Positions 14,949 to 22,985 of a stretch of DNA of 26,555 bases are shown here, piece after piece. Within the stretch, counting starts at the first letter, position 1, and every line of letters starts with the position of its first letter. Below the pieces are notes generated by a model that worked only from the letters and a program-made list of their open reading frames with translations, did not search any database and had not been told where the DNA came from. A program made the translations under genes and the position numbers. Origin of the DNA: Candidatus Rifleibacteriota bacterium (lineage in GTDB: Bacteria; Riflebacteria; Ozemobacteria; Ozemobacterales; Ozemobacteraceae); assembly GCA_022704885.1 (NCBI GenBank), contig JAKJFO010000037.1, positions 1-26,555 of the forward strand, read 5' to 3'.

Positions 14949-15424
14949 CGCGCCGGTTTCTCCATGACCACGGTGGCGAATTCGAGCTGGCTGCGGCTCA
15001 TCCAGGCTCGCACCTTGTTGCCGCTCTTCACTCTGATGCCGACGGTGATCAGAATCCCGTCGCCGCCGCCGGTGACCTTGCTCATATTGACTATGCGCTC
15101 AAACGAGTCGCATTCGCGAAAATACGATGTCTTCGAAAAAATCGAGCGGTCGAGCACACCATGCCATTCATTGAGCGGAAAAAGATCGGGTTTTTCCATG
15201 TATTTGACCGCCCAGGCGTGACCCATGCCCTGGCAGAACTCGATAGTCTCGTTGCCAAGCGTCTGACCGAGAAATTCGTAATAGGCATCCATGCTCTGCG
15301 AGCTCGAGGCCTGGTTGATCAGAAAATATGAGAACAGCGCTACCGACATGATTACCATGCCGATCAGCACTTCGATCAGCGAGAAGCCGTGCTTGAACTT
15401 ATTCTTTGGCAAAATTGATGTCAT
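14945..15424 (-). CDS. Prepilin-like protein, GspI/PilV type
   Basis: A 159-residue protein with the class III leader MTSILPKNKFKHG and mature start FSLIEVLIGMVIMSVALFSYF. Cleavage is after Gly13 and Glu18 is the Glu+5 residue. This leader is the clearest of the three. The small globular domain and the position between a K-like and a J-like gene match the I (or PilV) component. The ATG at 15424 lies 26 bases inside the upstream gene, and its stop overlaps the next start (ATGA), so the three pilin-like genes are translationally coupled. It probably belongs to the pseudopilus tip in the inner membrane/periplasm. Confidence 0.83.
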   Translation of the reverse strand: MTSILPKNKFKHGFSLIEVLIGMVIMSVALFSYFLINQASSSQSMDAYYEFLGQTLGNETIEFCQGMGHAWAVKYMEKPDLFPLNEWHGVLDRSIFSKTSYFRECDSFERIVNMSKVTGGGDGILITVGIRVKSGNKVRAWMSRSQLEFATVVMEKPAR

Positions 15425-17465
15425 CGTATCTTATCCAGGGAGACATGTTGATCGCAAATACTTCGTTGGCGTCAGAATCGGTACGCAGTCGCGGGTCGAA
15501 CTCTACCCGGCTGGGAGTTGTCGGGAAACGGTTGAGATAGAGCTGATCGACTCCTATGGCTCCCAGCACATCGAAGGCGCGCGACGGTGAAATCGAGCCG
15601 CTGTTGGAATCGTTGAAAGCCATCAGGCTGGCTTCAATGCGCTCAGAGGTTACCACTCTGATGTTACCGCGGCGCGAAAAAAGAATGCAGAGATCGCGAT
15701 TCGGGTCTTCGCGTTTGATGCCGCAGTTGATGGTGAATCCGGCAGGTACCAGCAACGCCCCGCTGCCGCGGACAGTGATGAAGTTCTTTCCGGGTGGCGG
15801 ATCGAGGCTGACATGATCGAGTTCGACGCTGGTTATGCCACGCAGATTCAATATGCCGTTCTCTTTGTCGTAGACGCCGTGTTTTTCGAGTTCCCAGGCA
15901 TGCAGGTAGCGGGCTGAGAACAGGGCATAGTGCCCGAATGGTCTGAATCCTTCTGAACCGGTCATGTTAAGGTCGCCCAGTGGCGAAGAGTCGCGGCCGT
16001 AAAAGCGCGGAGCATCATCGAAAGTGTTTGTCACCTCGGCTTTCTGCATGGCCTGCCCATCGTGCAGAAGATAGTCTTCGGCAAAGTCAGATGTCAGAGG
16101 CAGGGGTGGGCTGGTGCGCTGTTCAACCTGCACCAGACGTTGCGCCAGAGCCAGACCTTGCGGGTCAGCCGAACTGCTTTCGCGGTAAAAGGTTATTTCA
16201 GGGGAAAAGCAGACAAATTTCGAAGAATTTTCGAGATCCTGAACACCTTCGGGCGGTATGTCATAAAAATCGCTGCCGTCACCGATCTGAGCCCCGTCAG
16301 CTTCGAGTTCAAAATGCACCAGATAGAGAAATCGCTGAGTAACCGCGCCACGCAGAAAGCTGTCGAGATATGCCTTGTCACTGCCACCCTCGAATTTGAT
16401 ACCGGCCGGCATCGGAATCAGTTTGCGGTTGCCGGGCACTACCGAGAGTACCTGGCGCGCTTCGTCTTCTTTGGCATTAGCAGCAGTGCCGGCTACAGCA
16501 ACCGGGTGGACGCTGAAGTTAAAAAATCCTTTGAGTCCCTGATATTTGACCGCACCGTTCTTATCGATTTCAGGAATCAGTTTGAGCACTTCGTCCTGGC
16601 TGATTTCGAATTTCTGCGTCGACAGGCTGGGAAGCATGGCAACGCTTTGAGCATCGGCATCGGATGTGTTCAGGTAGACCCGGTTATCTTCATTGTTGCG
16701 GTCAGCCCGGCCAAAATAGACAAGTCCGCGGCGCCCGGCCGGAATCGAAGCCTGATCTCTGATGACCAGTTTCTGGCCATCGTTGAAGCTCTGGCCGCGA
16801 TAACCTTCTTTGAATTCGCGCAGGCCATTGCGCACGAGCAGAGCAAAATCAAGCGGAAAAGTCATGGCATAAGAATTTTCACGTTTGGTGTAATTCGAAA
16901 CAAGACAGACTGACTTGATATCGAACTGTCGCCGCCTCGCACAGCGGGCCAGTTCCTTTGATCCTGCCTTGAGGGAGGCTTCAAGAATTATCTCAAAAGT
17001 AGCAAGACCTTCGCCGCTGTAATATTTCTGGCCGGTTGGACTGGCTGTGCGCTTGTCGAAAATGCGTCCGGTCAATGTGTAGTCGAGCGTGGCTCCGCCG
17101 AGAAGAGCTGATTTGTTGGCTTCGAACAGAGGTGCTTCGAGCGGAAACGCATCATTACTCAGCGATGATGAGCGCATCTGCGTTACTATTCGTTTGGTCA
17201 GGTCGTGATTTGGGTCGCGGGTGTTGATCTGTAGAGTGTTAAACGCAGAATCGAGGATTACCTCGGTATAATTACGCAGTTTCTCTCGATTGACATGATA
17301 GAACGACGAATGCGCCAGCTGTTTGCTGAAGGTGTGATAAAAAAGAATGAACACTCCCATGATGCTGACGACAGCCAATACTATATAAAAGACGATGCCG
17401 CGTCGCGAATTCATTCTGGCGCGGCCGGCCGGCAGGTGGTAGTTTATTTTCTCAGGTTGTATCAA
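15399..17465 (-). CDS. Large pilin-associated protein, GspK/PilX type
   Basis: A 688-residue protein. After a polar leader the sequence NSRRGIVFYIVLAVVSIMGV (19-38) gives a prepilin-peptidase-like Gly23 followed by a transmembrane helix (24-43). The Glu+5 residue is absent, as in GspK. A periplasmic region of about 640 residues follows, much larger than GspK or PilX. Near the C-terminus, stretches such as VPAGFTINCGI and GNIRVVTSERIEASLMAFN look like parallel-beta repeats, then VDQLYLNRFPTTPSRVEFDP (about 651-670) resembles the closing motif seen in large PilX-like proteins. The start is TTG at 17465, overlapping the anti-sigma stop as TTGA; ATG at codon 18 is the alternative but has no ribosome-binding site. 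It may cap the pseudopilus or pilus tip, or be an adhesin or cargo. Confidence 0.72.
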   Translation of the reverse strand: MIQPEKINYHLPAGRARMNSRRGIVFYIVLAVVSIMGVFILFYHTFSKQLAHSSFYHVNREKLRNYTEVILDSAFNTLQINTRDPNHDLTKRIVTQMRSSSLSNDAFPLEAPLFEANKSALLGGATLDYTLTGRIFDKRTASPTGQKYYSGEGLATFEIILEASLKAGSKELARCARRRQFDIKSVCLVSNYTKRENSYAMTFPLDFALLVRNGLREFKEGYRGQSFNDGQKLVIRDQASIPAGRRGLVYFGRADRNNEDNRVYLNTSDADAQSVAMLPSLSTQKFEISQDEVLKLIPEIDKNGAVKYQGLKGFFNFSVHPVAVAGTAANAKEDEARQVLSVVPGNRKLIPMPAGIKFEGGSDKAYLDSFLRGAVTQRFLYLVHFELEADGAQIGDGSDFYDIPPEGVQDLENSSKFVCFSPEITFYRESSSADPQGLALAQRLVQVEQRTSPPLPLTSDFAEDYLLHDGQAMQKAEVTNTFDDAPRFYGRDSSPLGDLNMTGSEGFRPFGHYALFSARYLHAWELEKHGVYDKENGILNLRGITSVELDHVSLDPPPGKNFITVRGSGALLVPAGFTINCGIKREDPNRDLCILFSRRGNIRVVTSERIEASLMAFNDSNSGSISPSRAFDVLGAIGVDQLYLNRFPTTPSRVEFDPRLRTDSDANEVFAINMSPWIRYDDINFAKE

Positions 17466-18058
17466 TGCAGTTTTATGTCTTCCTGGTCGGGTGAGACTGA
17501 TATGGTTTGTGCTTCTCCGGAGCTTACATCAACCTGGGCAGAGTCGTCAGTCAGCGAGCTGCTGGCTATGGTGTCCGTGGTCAGAACAGCATCGGTCGTT
17601 GCACTTGCCGCAGCTACATTATCATTCAGATCGGTGTTTTCGTCAACGTCGGCAGCAGTAACAGACTCAGTTTTTGTCTCTATGGCTGTTGTGATGCCAT
17701 TTGTCGGGGTTTCCGGCATGGTTTCGGGAGTTTTATTTTGCAGAATCATGACGCCTATGACCGACAGTAAGCAGAGTGCCAGAATAAGCGGCTTGAGAAT
17801 CATGCTGCCGGCGCCGGTCGTTGCGCCTGAGCTGGTGGCGGCCGATGAACTGGCTCCAGTCTGCACGGCTTTGAGAATGCCGGCAATAGACGCGGCTTCT
17901 TTGCCGGTCATCGGCTTGCGGGCATCTTTAAGCTGTCTGACTGATTCGAAGGCTTCGCGGCAGGCGCTGCATGAGGCAAGATGCTGCTTCAGCTCATCAG
18001 AAACTGAACCTGAACCGGAAGTAATCTCTTCGATGAATTTTTCACAGATTCTGGTCAT
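17462..18058 (-). CDS. Membrane-anchored zinc-finger (HC2-type) anti-sigma factor
   Basis: A 198-residue protein. The N-terminal zinc-binding anti-sigma domain has Cys5 and the HxxxCxxC motif HLASCSAC (His26, Cys30, Cys33). One transmembrane helix lies at about 86-106, and a periplasmic tail of some 90 residues follows, rich in Thr, Ser, Asp and Glu with no obvious fold. It should bind the ECF sigma factor encoded just upstream and hold it inactive at the membrane until released. The start ATG overlaps the sigma gene by 17 bases, behind AGAGGGAAAA. The low-complexity acidic tail is unusual for a sensor domain; it may be a flexible linker or a site of interaction with the pilin-like proteins encoded downstream. 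The stop overlaps the next gene start (TTGA). Confidence 0.85.
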   Translation of the reverse strand: MTRICEKFIEEITSGSGSVSDELKQHLASCSACREAFESVRQLKDARKPMTGKEAASIAGILKAVQTGASSSAATSSGATTGAGSMILKPLILALCLLSVIGVMILQNKTPETMPETPTNGITTAIETKTESVTAADVDENTDLNDNVAAASATTDAVLTTDTIASSSLTDDSAQVDVSSGEAQTISVSPDQEDIKLH

Positions 18059-18545
18059 AGTTTTCCCTCTTCCAGTCTGACTTGATCTTGTCGAGTATTC
18101 GCATCATCCGCATTTTTACTGCCCCGACAGATAACCCGGTCAACTCGGCAACATCATTGAACGGTAAATCCTGAAAAAACCTGAGTTCGATCAGGATCTG
18201 CTCCTCGGCCGAAAGCTTTTCGAGCATTGCCTTGACCTGAGTGCGCGTATTTGAACTGTCTTCGAAAGAGTCACAGAAGTCTTTGCAGAAGTTCATTTCC
18301 ATGAACCGCCGCTGCGTCTTCTGTCGGCGTGTCCAGTCGATAAAGGCATTCTTCGCAATCGAGAACAGCCAGGACTTGAACGATCTGCCGCTTTCATAAC
18401 GATCGAAAGCATTGTAGGCCTTCAGATAGACCTCCTGAGCGAGGTCATCGACTTCTGACTCGGGCAGCCCGAGATATCTGAGAAAGAAGCCGAGTGCCCG
18501 ATAGGTCTCTTCAAGCAACTGCGAAAATTCTTTGTCCCTGTTCAC
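18042..18545 (-). CDS. ECF-family RNA polymerase sigma factor
   Basis: A 167-residue sigma-70 family member with only regions 2 and 4. Region 2 (about 10-80) contains VDDLAQEVYLKAYNAF (32-47) and SFKSWLFSIAKNAFIDWTRR (55-74), the -10 recognition segment. Region 4 (about 104-158) contains LSAEEQILIELRFFQDL and the helix-turn-helix FNDVAELTGLSVGAVKMRM. The start is GTG at 18545 behind AGAAGGAAA. It overlaps the zinc-finger anti-sigma gene by 17 bases, the usual sigma/anti-sigma layout. A HEAT-repeat gene ends 66 bases upstream on the same strand. The target promoters are unknown, but self-regulation of this unit with the pilin-like genes is likely. Confidence 0.9.
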   Translation of the reverse strand: MNRDKEFSQLLEETYRALGFFLRYLGLPESEVDDLAQEVYLKAYNAFDRYESGRSFKSWLFSIAKNAFIDWTRRQKTQRRFMEMNFCKDFCDSFEDSSNTRTQVKAMLEKLSAEEQILIELRFFQDLPFNDVAELTGLSVGAVKMRMMRILDKIKSDWKRENYDQNL

Positions 18546-18611
18546 GCAATTGTTTCCTTCTGCTACTTATACGTTGTCGTAACACATAAGATAACAACTA
18601 TTTTTAAAATT

Positions 18612-20954
18612 TTATCGCGCATTGTATATTTCAAGAGTTTTCACGATCAGAACTCCTTCCGGGTCGCGCCTGAATGGCAATGCCTTGACCTGCAGACGGT
18701 CGCCCGGTCTGACCCGGAATGCCTTGCCAGGTCTGGGCAGCACCAGATATTTTTCGCGCTTGTCATCGGTTGCCAGAATTGCGCCGTCATCGAGACCGAC
18801 CTTTTGTACCACCAGCAGATAATCGCCGACTTCGGAAACGACCGGCTGGTATCCCTGCGTTACCGGCGCCTGCTCGCCATCATCGCTGCCGGCCAGAAAG
18901 AACACAAGGCCGAGCATCAGCATGCCGAACAGAAAAATCATTTTCAATACCGGGTAAAGTGGTGAAAGCTCTGACAGGGTTTCCTGTACACTCTGCCAGT
19001 TGATTTTGCGACTCAGACTTTCGATTCGTTTTGCTTCGCTGCGCTTTTCTTCGTTGGCAACTCGTTCGCTTTCGTCTTTCTGGCGCTGTTCGACGAAGTC
19101 CTGTACTTCAGTCTCGGCGGCAACTCCAAGCTCAGAGAGTGTGTCGATAAGTATTGAAGCGGCATCGCCAAAAATTGCCCGGTGTTCAGGCCGGTTTTGT
19201 TCGAGCAGCCTGAGGTCATATACGCTTTCTACCATCGGGTTGTTCAGATAATAAGCGACGCCGGCGCGCAGCAGAGCCTCGTCTTTTTCTCGCTCGAGAT
19301 ATGCGGTAAGCATTTCTCTTACCCCTGAAAACTCGAAATGAATCAGAGAACCCATGGCTTTTTCTCTGACCTTATGGTCTTTGTCGGCCAGCATTGCCTG
19401 GAAAAGATCGCGTGCATCTTCGGGGTGCTGCCGGCACATACTTCGCAGCAGGGCTGTGCGAACGATCAGCGACGGTGATTTGACAAATATGCGAACCTGC
19501 AGCATGAAGCTGTCATTGTCGTGTAACGCAAGATATTCGAGTGCTGCCGCCTGCAGATCTTCATCATCCCGGCGCAGAAAGCTGAGAGCGCGCTGCCGCC
19601 AGCGGGAATCAGAGACGACCACCGCTGCGCGCAGTGCCGCTGCCAGAATCGCCCCGTCGGCTTTTTTGTCAGACATGGCTGTATCAATAGTATCTAGCGC
19701 GCCGGCATCTTTGTCTGATCTGATTCTGATAAGTTTTCTGAGAATCTGATTCTCTTCAGATTCTTTTGCCGGGGAGGTGTCGGGTGCTGACGCCTCAGTG
19801 GCCGGTGGCAACGGCTTTTCTTGAGCGAGTGCCTGAACCAGCAGTCTTTCGTCAGGGTTCTTTTGAAGAGCAGCTTTGGTTGCCGCCAGAACCTCCGATG
19901 AATTGCACTTCTCACGCAACAGCTGAATCAGTTCGCGTCGCGTTGCCTCCTGCGAGCTTTCGTAAACAGAGAGACAGTTTTCGACAAATATCGAGGCGGC
20001 GGCGCGCTGGCGATACTTTTTCAGGGTCATGAGATACATCTGGTAATCGGGACAGAGTTCTGCCATACGAATCATGTTGCAGCAGTTCTTCTGCAGTTCA
20101 AGCAGAAACGCCACTTTTTTCTGGTCATTGCACTTGACCGCGATGTCGCATATTCTGAAAGGAACTTCGCGATCAGGATTGGCCAGAACTATGCTCGCCG
20201 CAATTTTCAGCAGGCGTTCATCCTGTTCATGCGCAAGCAGTTCGAGCAGACTGGCACGATGCTGAGCGAAATGCATTACCGAAATCGCGCGCAGGGCCGC
20301 AAGACGGCTGAAATAATCACCCCGGCGCAGGGAATCTGCGAGAAAAGCCGCAGCGCTGCGCGGATGTTTTCTGGCCAGGCCCCTGATCGCAATAGCCCGG
20401 ATCAAAGGGTCAGACGAGGTCACCAGCTTTTCAAAATGCCTGATCAGCAGATCGGGCGATCTGGCAATGACGGCTTCAAGACATGCCAGCTGCAGGGTTG
20501 AAGCGTCAGAAAAAAGGTTTTCTTCCAGATACGATTGATAATCGTCTGGCCAGAAAGATCCACATTTCTTGACGATCTCAGCTCTGACCACGTCATGCGC
20601 TGCCATGGCAAGAAGCTTTTTGATTGCGGCGAGTGTCGCATCACGCTTGAATTGCCCGGCCGAGGTTTTTTGGATGACAAGAATCTGGTCGCCGGCAGTC
20701 AGCCTGGCAAAATCAGCCAGAGTGACCCGATTGGCTGCCTGCCCCTCTTTTTTCTGCAAACGCTCGCTGACAGAAGCAATCGCATGATCCAGCAGCATGG
20801 CGCATTCTGAATCGGTTTCCTGCATCTGGCACTGACGCAGGGTCTCGAGGAGACGAAGCGAAGCACCGCTCTTAATCGCCTTTTCGATAGCAAAGATACG
20901 AAAAGTCTTGATCGGTGCCTGCAATTCGAATATCAGATTTTCCAGGTCATTCAA
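18612..20954 (-). CDS. HEAT-repeat membrane-anchored protein with a C-terminal beta domain
   Basis: A 780-residue protein. Residues 1 to about 620 are alpha-helical repeats of HEAT type, seen as units such as DASTLQLACLEAVIARSP, SDPLIRAIAIRGLARKHP and KDHKVREKAMGSLIHFEF. A charged, probably coiled region follows (about 619-668), then one transmembrane helix VLKMIFLFGMLMLGLVFFLA (about 669-688) and a small C-terminal beta-rich domain of about 90 residues (VGDYLLVVQKVGLDDGAILA...). The N-terminal repeats would be cytoplasmic and the C-terminal domain outside. The start is a TTG at 20954; no strong ribosome-binding site is seen and no in-frame ATG lies close. It lies 66 bases before the sigma factor gene on the same strand with no terminator between, so co-transcription is likely. 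HEAT arrays bind proteins; the partner is unknown. Confidence 0.8.
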   Translation of the reverse strand: MNDLENLIFELQAPIKTFRIFAIEKAIKSGASLRLLETLRQCQMQETDSECAMLLDHAIASVSERLQKKEGQAANRVTLADFARLTAGDQILVIQKTSAGQFKRDATLAAIKKLLAMAAHDVVRAEIVKKCGSFWPDDYQSYLEENLFSDASTLQLACLEAVIARSPDLLIRHFEKLVTSSDPLIRAIAIRGLARKHPRSAAAFLADSLRRGDYFSRLAALRAISVMHFAQHRASLLELLAHEQDERLLKIAASIVLANPDREVPFRICDIAVKCNDQKKVAFLLELQKNCCNMIRMAELCPDYQMYLMTLKKYRQRAAASIFVENCLSVYESSQEATRRELIQLLREKCNSSEVLAATKAALQKNPDERLLVQALAQEKPLPPATEASAPDTSPAKESEENQILRKLIRIRSDKDAGALDTIDTAMSDKKADGAILAAALRAAVVVSDSRWRQRALSFLRRDDEDLQAAALEYLALHDNDSFMLQVRIFVKSPSLIVRTALLRSMCRQHPEDARDLFQAMLADKDHKVREKAMGSLIHFEFSGVREMLTAYLEREKDEALLRAGVAYYLNNPMVESVYDLRLLEQNRPEHRAIFGDAASILIDTLSELGVAAETEVQDFVEQRQKDESERVANEEKRSEAKRIESLSRKINWQSVQETLSELSPLYPVLKMIFLFGMLMLGLVFFLAGSDDGEQAPVTQGYQPVVSEVGDYLLVVQKVGLDDGAILATDDKREKYLVLPRPGKAFRVRPGDRLQVKALPFRRDPEGVLIVKTLEIYNAR

Positions 20955-21178
20955 GTTATTAACCCGTAAAAGTTATTATGCATGCTTATTTTGCCTTAAT
21001 AAAACAAATCTGGCAACGAGTTTGAAAGTTTTTTTACCCGTACCCTTGCGCATATGGCTTCAATCTGTCATAATTACGAAACAAGCGAGATTTATCCCGC
21101 TTTTATTGTCTTCTTTGTTCTGATGGAAGTTTGTATAACCCTGATAAGTATGTGAGTATAACAGTAAGGGGGTAGCCA

Positions 21179-22087
21179 ATGAGGCTCCGCAGCTACACAA
21201 GAACAATGGCTCTGACCATTGTAATGGTATTTTTCGTATTCTCCTTTATCTCTGATCTGTCTGCCAGACAAAGGCAGTCAAAATCACCCCAGGACATCTA
21301 CCAGGAAATGATGCTCGAACTCGAAGAACTCGAGCAGAGATCACCGCAGAATCAGGTAGCTGTTTTCAAACTCAGAGATAACCTCAATAAGCTGTATTCT
21401 CATATATCAGGCGATCTGACCGACCCGTTCAACAGTCAGGGCAAGCCAGTAGTGGCTGACCTTGCCAAGGGCAACGATCTGTATGACCCCTGCAATGGCC
21501 TCGAAGACGAACAGCTCAAAAGAGCACTGCTTCAGCTCGTTCAGGATCACGTTTCTGTCGGCTATCAGCGTGCCCAGGATCTGGTATTCTCGGATATCGA
21601 CAATGTCGATGGTTACGTAGAATGCGTATATACCGGCCGCAAACTTAAGACCAGTGGCGAACCGAATGCCAGCGACATGAATATCGAACATTCCTGGCCG
21701 CAGTCTCTTGGTGCTACCGGCATTGCTAAATGTGACATGCATCACCTGTTCCCGACTGATTCAAGGGCCAATGGCCTTCGTGGCAACAACCCGTTCGGCG
21801 ATGTAGACCACCCCTCCTGGGAACAGGGCGGCAGCAAGACCGATAAAGAAGTATTCGAAGTGCGCCCCGAACAGCGTGGCGACACTGCCCGTGGTATGTT
21901 CTATTTCTCGATCCGCTACAATAAGCGTATTGATCCCAAACAGGAAGAAGTCCTCAAACGCTGGCACAAAGAAGACCCGGTTGACGCCGACGAGAAAAAG
22001 CGCAACGACCGCATTCAGAATTTCCAGAACAACCGCAACCCGTTTGTAGACAAACCCGAACTGGTAGACCGCATCTCTGATTTCTAA
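21179..22087 (+). CDS. Secreted endonuclease I family nuclease
   Basis: A 302-residue protein with a Sec signal peptide (1-29, hydrophobic core 10-24). The endonuclease I (His-Me finger, NucM/EndA) signatures are clear: NIEHSWPQS (168-176, catalytic His171), CDMHHLFPTD (185-194), RGNNPFG (201-207, metal-binding Asn), then EVRPEQRGDTARGMFYFSIRY and a C-terminal WHKEDPVDADEKKRND...NRNPFVDKP block. It should cut double-stranded and single-stranded DNA without sequence preference in the periplasm or medium, for nutrient acquisition or DNA uptake processing. Length is normal. The start ATG has an AAGGGGG ribosome-binding site. It is divergent from the HEAT gene and is monocistronic, closed by a strong terminator. 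Confidence 0.92.
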   Translation: MRLRSYTRTMALTIVMVFFVFSFISDLSARQRQSKSPQDIYQEMMLELEELEQRSPQNQVAVFKLRDNLNKLYSHISGDLTDPFNSQGKPVVADLAKGNDLYDPCNGLEDEQLKRALLQLVQDHVSVGYQRAQDLVFSDIDNVDGYVECVYTGRKLKTSGEPNASDMNIEHSWPQSLGATGIAKCDMHHLFPTDSRANGLRGNNPFGDVDHPSWEQGGSKTDKEVFEVRPEQRGDTARGMFYFSIRYNKRIDPKQEEVLKRWHKEDPVDADEKKRNDRIQNFQNNRNPFVDKPELVDRISDF

Positions 22088-22109
22088 TTAACACCCGACC
22101 TTTAAACTG

Positions 22110-22145
22110 CGCAGGGGTTCAACATGTTGAACCCCTGCGTTTTTT
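22110..22145 (+). terminator. Strong intrinsic terminator of the endonuclease gene
   Basis: A perfect 14-bp palindrome arm (22110-22123 with 22126-22139; CGCAGGGGTTCAAC) is followed by six T (22140-22145), starting 22 bases beyond the stop codon. In the plus direction this is a textbook rho-independent terminator. Confidence 0.93.
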
Positions 22146-22492
22146 ATTGCCATCGATTTATCATTCTGCTCGTAACAGTCCTCTGCCACATAAGAGTTAA
22201 ATCCGTGGCATACCGCTTATGCCGGGCTCTCGGCAGGATCCCAACGCTACAACTCTCATCAGGCGGGAGTATTGTTGTATAGCTATAGCTCTGCGTCAAA
22301 GTTGCCTGATTCGAAGTTTCCGCTTTTGGGAAGCCTGCCTACGCCCTATATTGAGGTTTTTATAAAAACGAATGCAACTTTGCCAGAGGACCAGGTCGCA
22401 GGATCAACGTTTCGATGCCCGATTGAATTTCTCAGAAAATCTGCGTCAATCATTATAATCTGCGGATCCTGAAGTTTGGTCGGGCATTGCTG
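22146..22492. other. Intergenic region with no recognisable gene
   Basis: This 347-base stretch lies between the endonuclease terminator and the last gene of the nqr unit, which converges on it. It holds only weak inverted repeats: CAAAGTTGC (22297-22305) with GCAACTTTG (22374-22382), and GGCATA/TATGCC near 22208-22223. A 66-codon ORF at 22272-22472 lacks a ribosome-binding site and any recognisable motif. It has neither a tRNA-like fold nor mobile-element ends. Confidence 0.5.
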
Positions 22493-22972
22493 TTAATTTT
22501 CCGGGGGAACGCTGATGGCGGCAGGGTCGAGGATCTCGACAAGAGCATCAGGGTCGATGCGGTATTCGCTGCCGTAGCCGCCAAAAAAGCCGTGCGCTTC
22601 GAGCAGTCGCAGGGTCAGCCTGTTCCATTTAAGTTTTTTGCCGGTTTTCTGATCGACGAGATCGACGTCACCTTTCTCAAAAAGACCGTCATCCCACGGA
22701 CTCGGTATTTTTCCGCGATCGTCGCGAACCTTGATCAGATATCGACCATCTACCAGCACTTCCTGCTCCATCAGGTCGGCGCCGCGCTCCGCCAGATCCT
22801 GCAGGCAGGCAACAATTCTGGCAGTATCGAGATGCAGGCGCTGAACGGTCTGATGATCGGTTTCGATAATATCAGCAAGCTTGCGATCGTCGTGCCCGAG
22901 AAAGCCCTTGAGAGTCAGAACGCCGGGCCGCATTTTTTCCTGAATTCTATCGAGTTCTGGAGTCTGCTTCAC
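22493..22972 (-). CDS. Conserved-looking protein of unknown function downstream of nqrF
   Basis: A soluble, acidic protein of about 159 residues. I choose the GTG at 22972 as start: it has a good ribosome-binding site (AAAGGAAG on the minus strand) and lies 13 bases after the nqrF stop; the longer upstream extension in this frame runs inside nqrF and looks like translated noise. The N-terminus has MRPGVLTLKGFLGHDDRKLADII (counted from codon 14), then a helix with ETDHQTVQRLHLDTARIV, a beta-rich centre (VLVDGRYLIKVRDDRGKIPSPW) and LRLLEAHGFFGGYGSEYRIDP. No cofactor motif, metal-site cluster or membrane segment is seen. I do not recognise the family. Its place as the last gene after nqrF suggests an accessory role in, or merely co-expression with, the Na+-NQR complex. 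Confidence 0.75.
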   Translation of the reverse strand: MKQTPELDRIQEKMRPGVLTLKGFLGHDDRKLADIIETDHQTVQRLHLDTARIVACLQDLAERGADLMEQEVLVDGRYLIKVRDDRGKIPSPWDDGLFEKGDVDLVDQKTGKKLKWNRLTLRLLEAHGFFGGYGSEYRIDPDALVEILDPAAISVPPEN

Positions 22973-22985
22973 TGCTTGCTTCCTT

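Noticed and set aside
14526..15221. 231-codon plus-strand open frame opposite the two smaller pilin-like genes
   Set aside because: It lies antisense to two genes with clear prepilin leaders and coupled starts.
16062..16913. 283-codon plus-strand open frame opposite the GspK/PilX-like gene
   Set aside because: Antisense shadow of a coherent prepilin-like protein; no motif or ribosome-binding site.
17295..18080. 261-codon open frame antisense to the anti-sigma gene
   Set aside because: It is the complement of the Thr/Ser-rich tail of the anti-sigma factor, which gives stop-free antisense. It has no ribosome-binding site or recognisable motif.
22272..22472. 66-codon open frame in the gap after the endonuclease gene
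   Set aside because: No ribosome-binding site, no signal peptide or motif, and its composition looks random.
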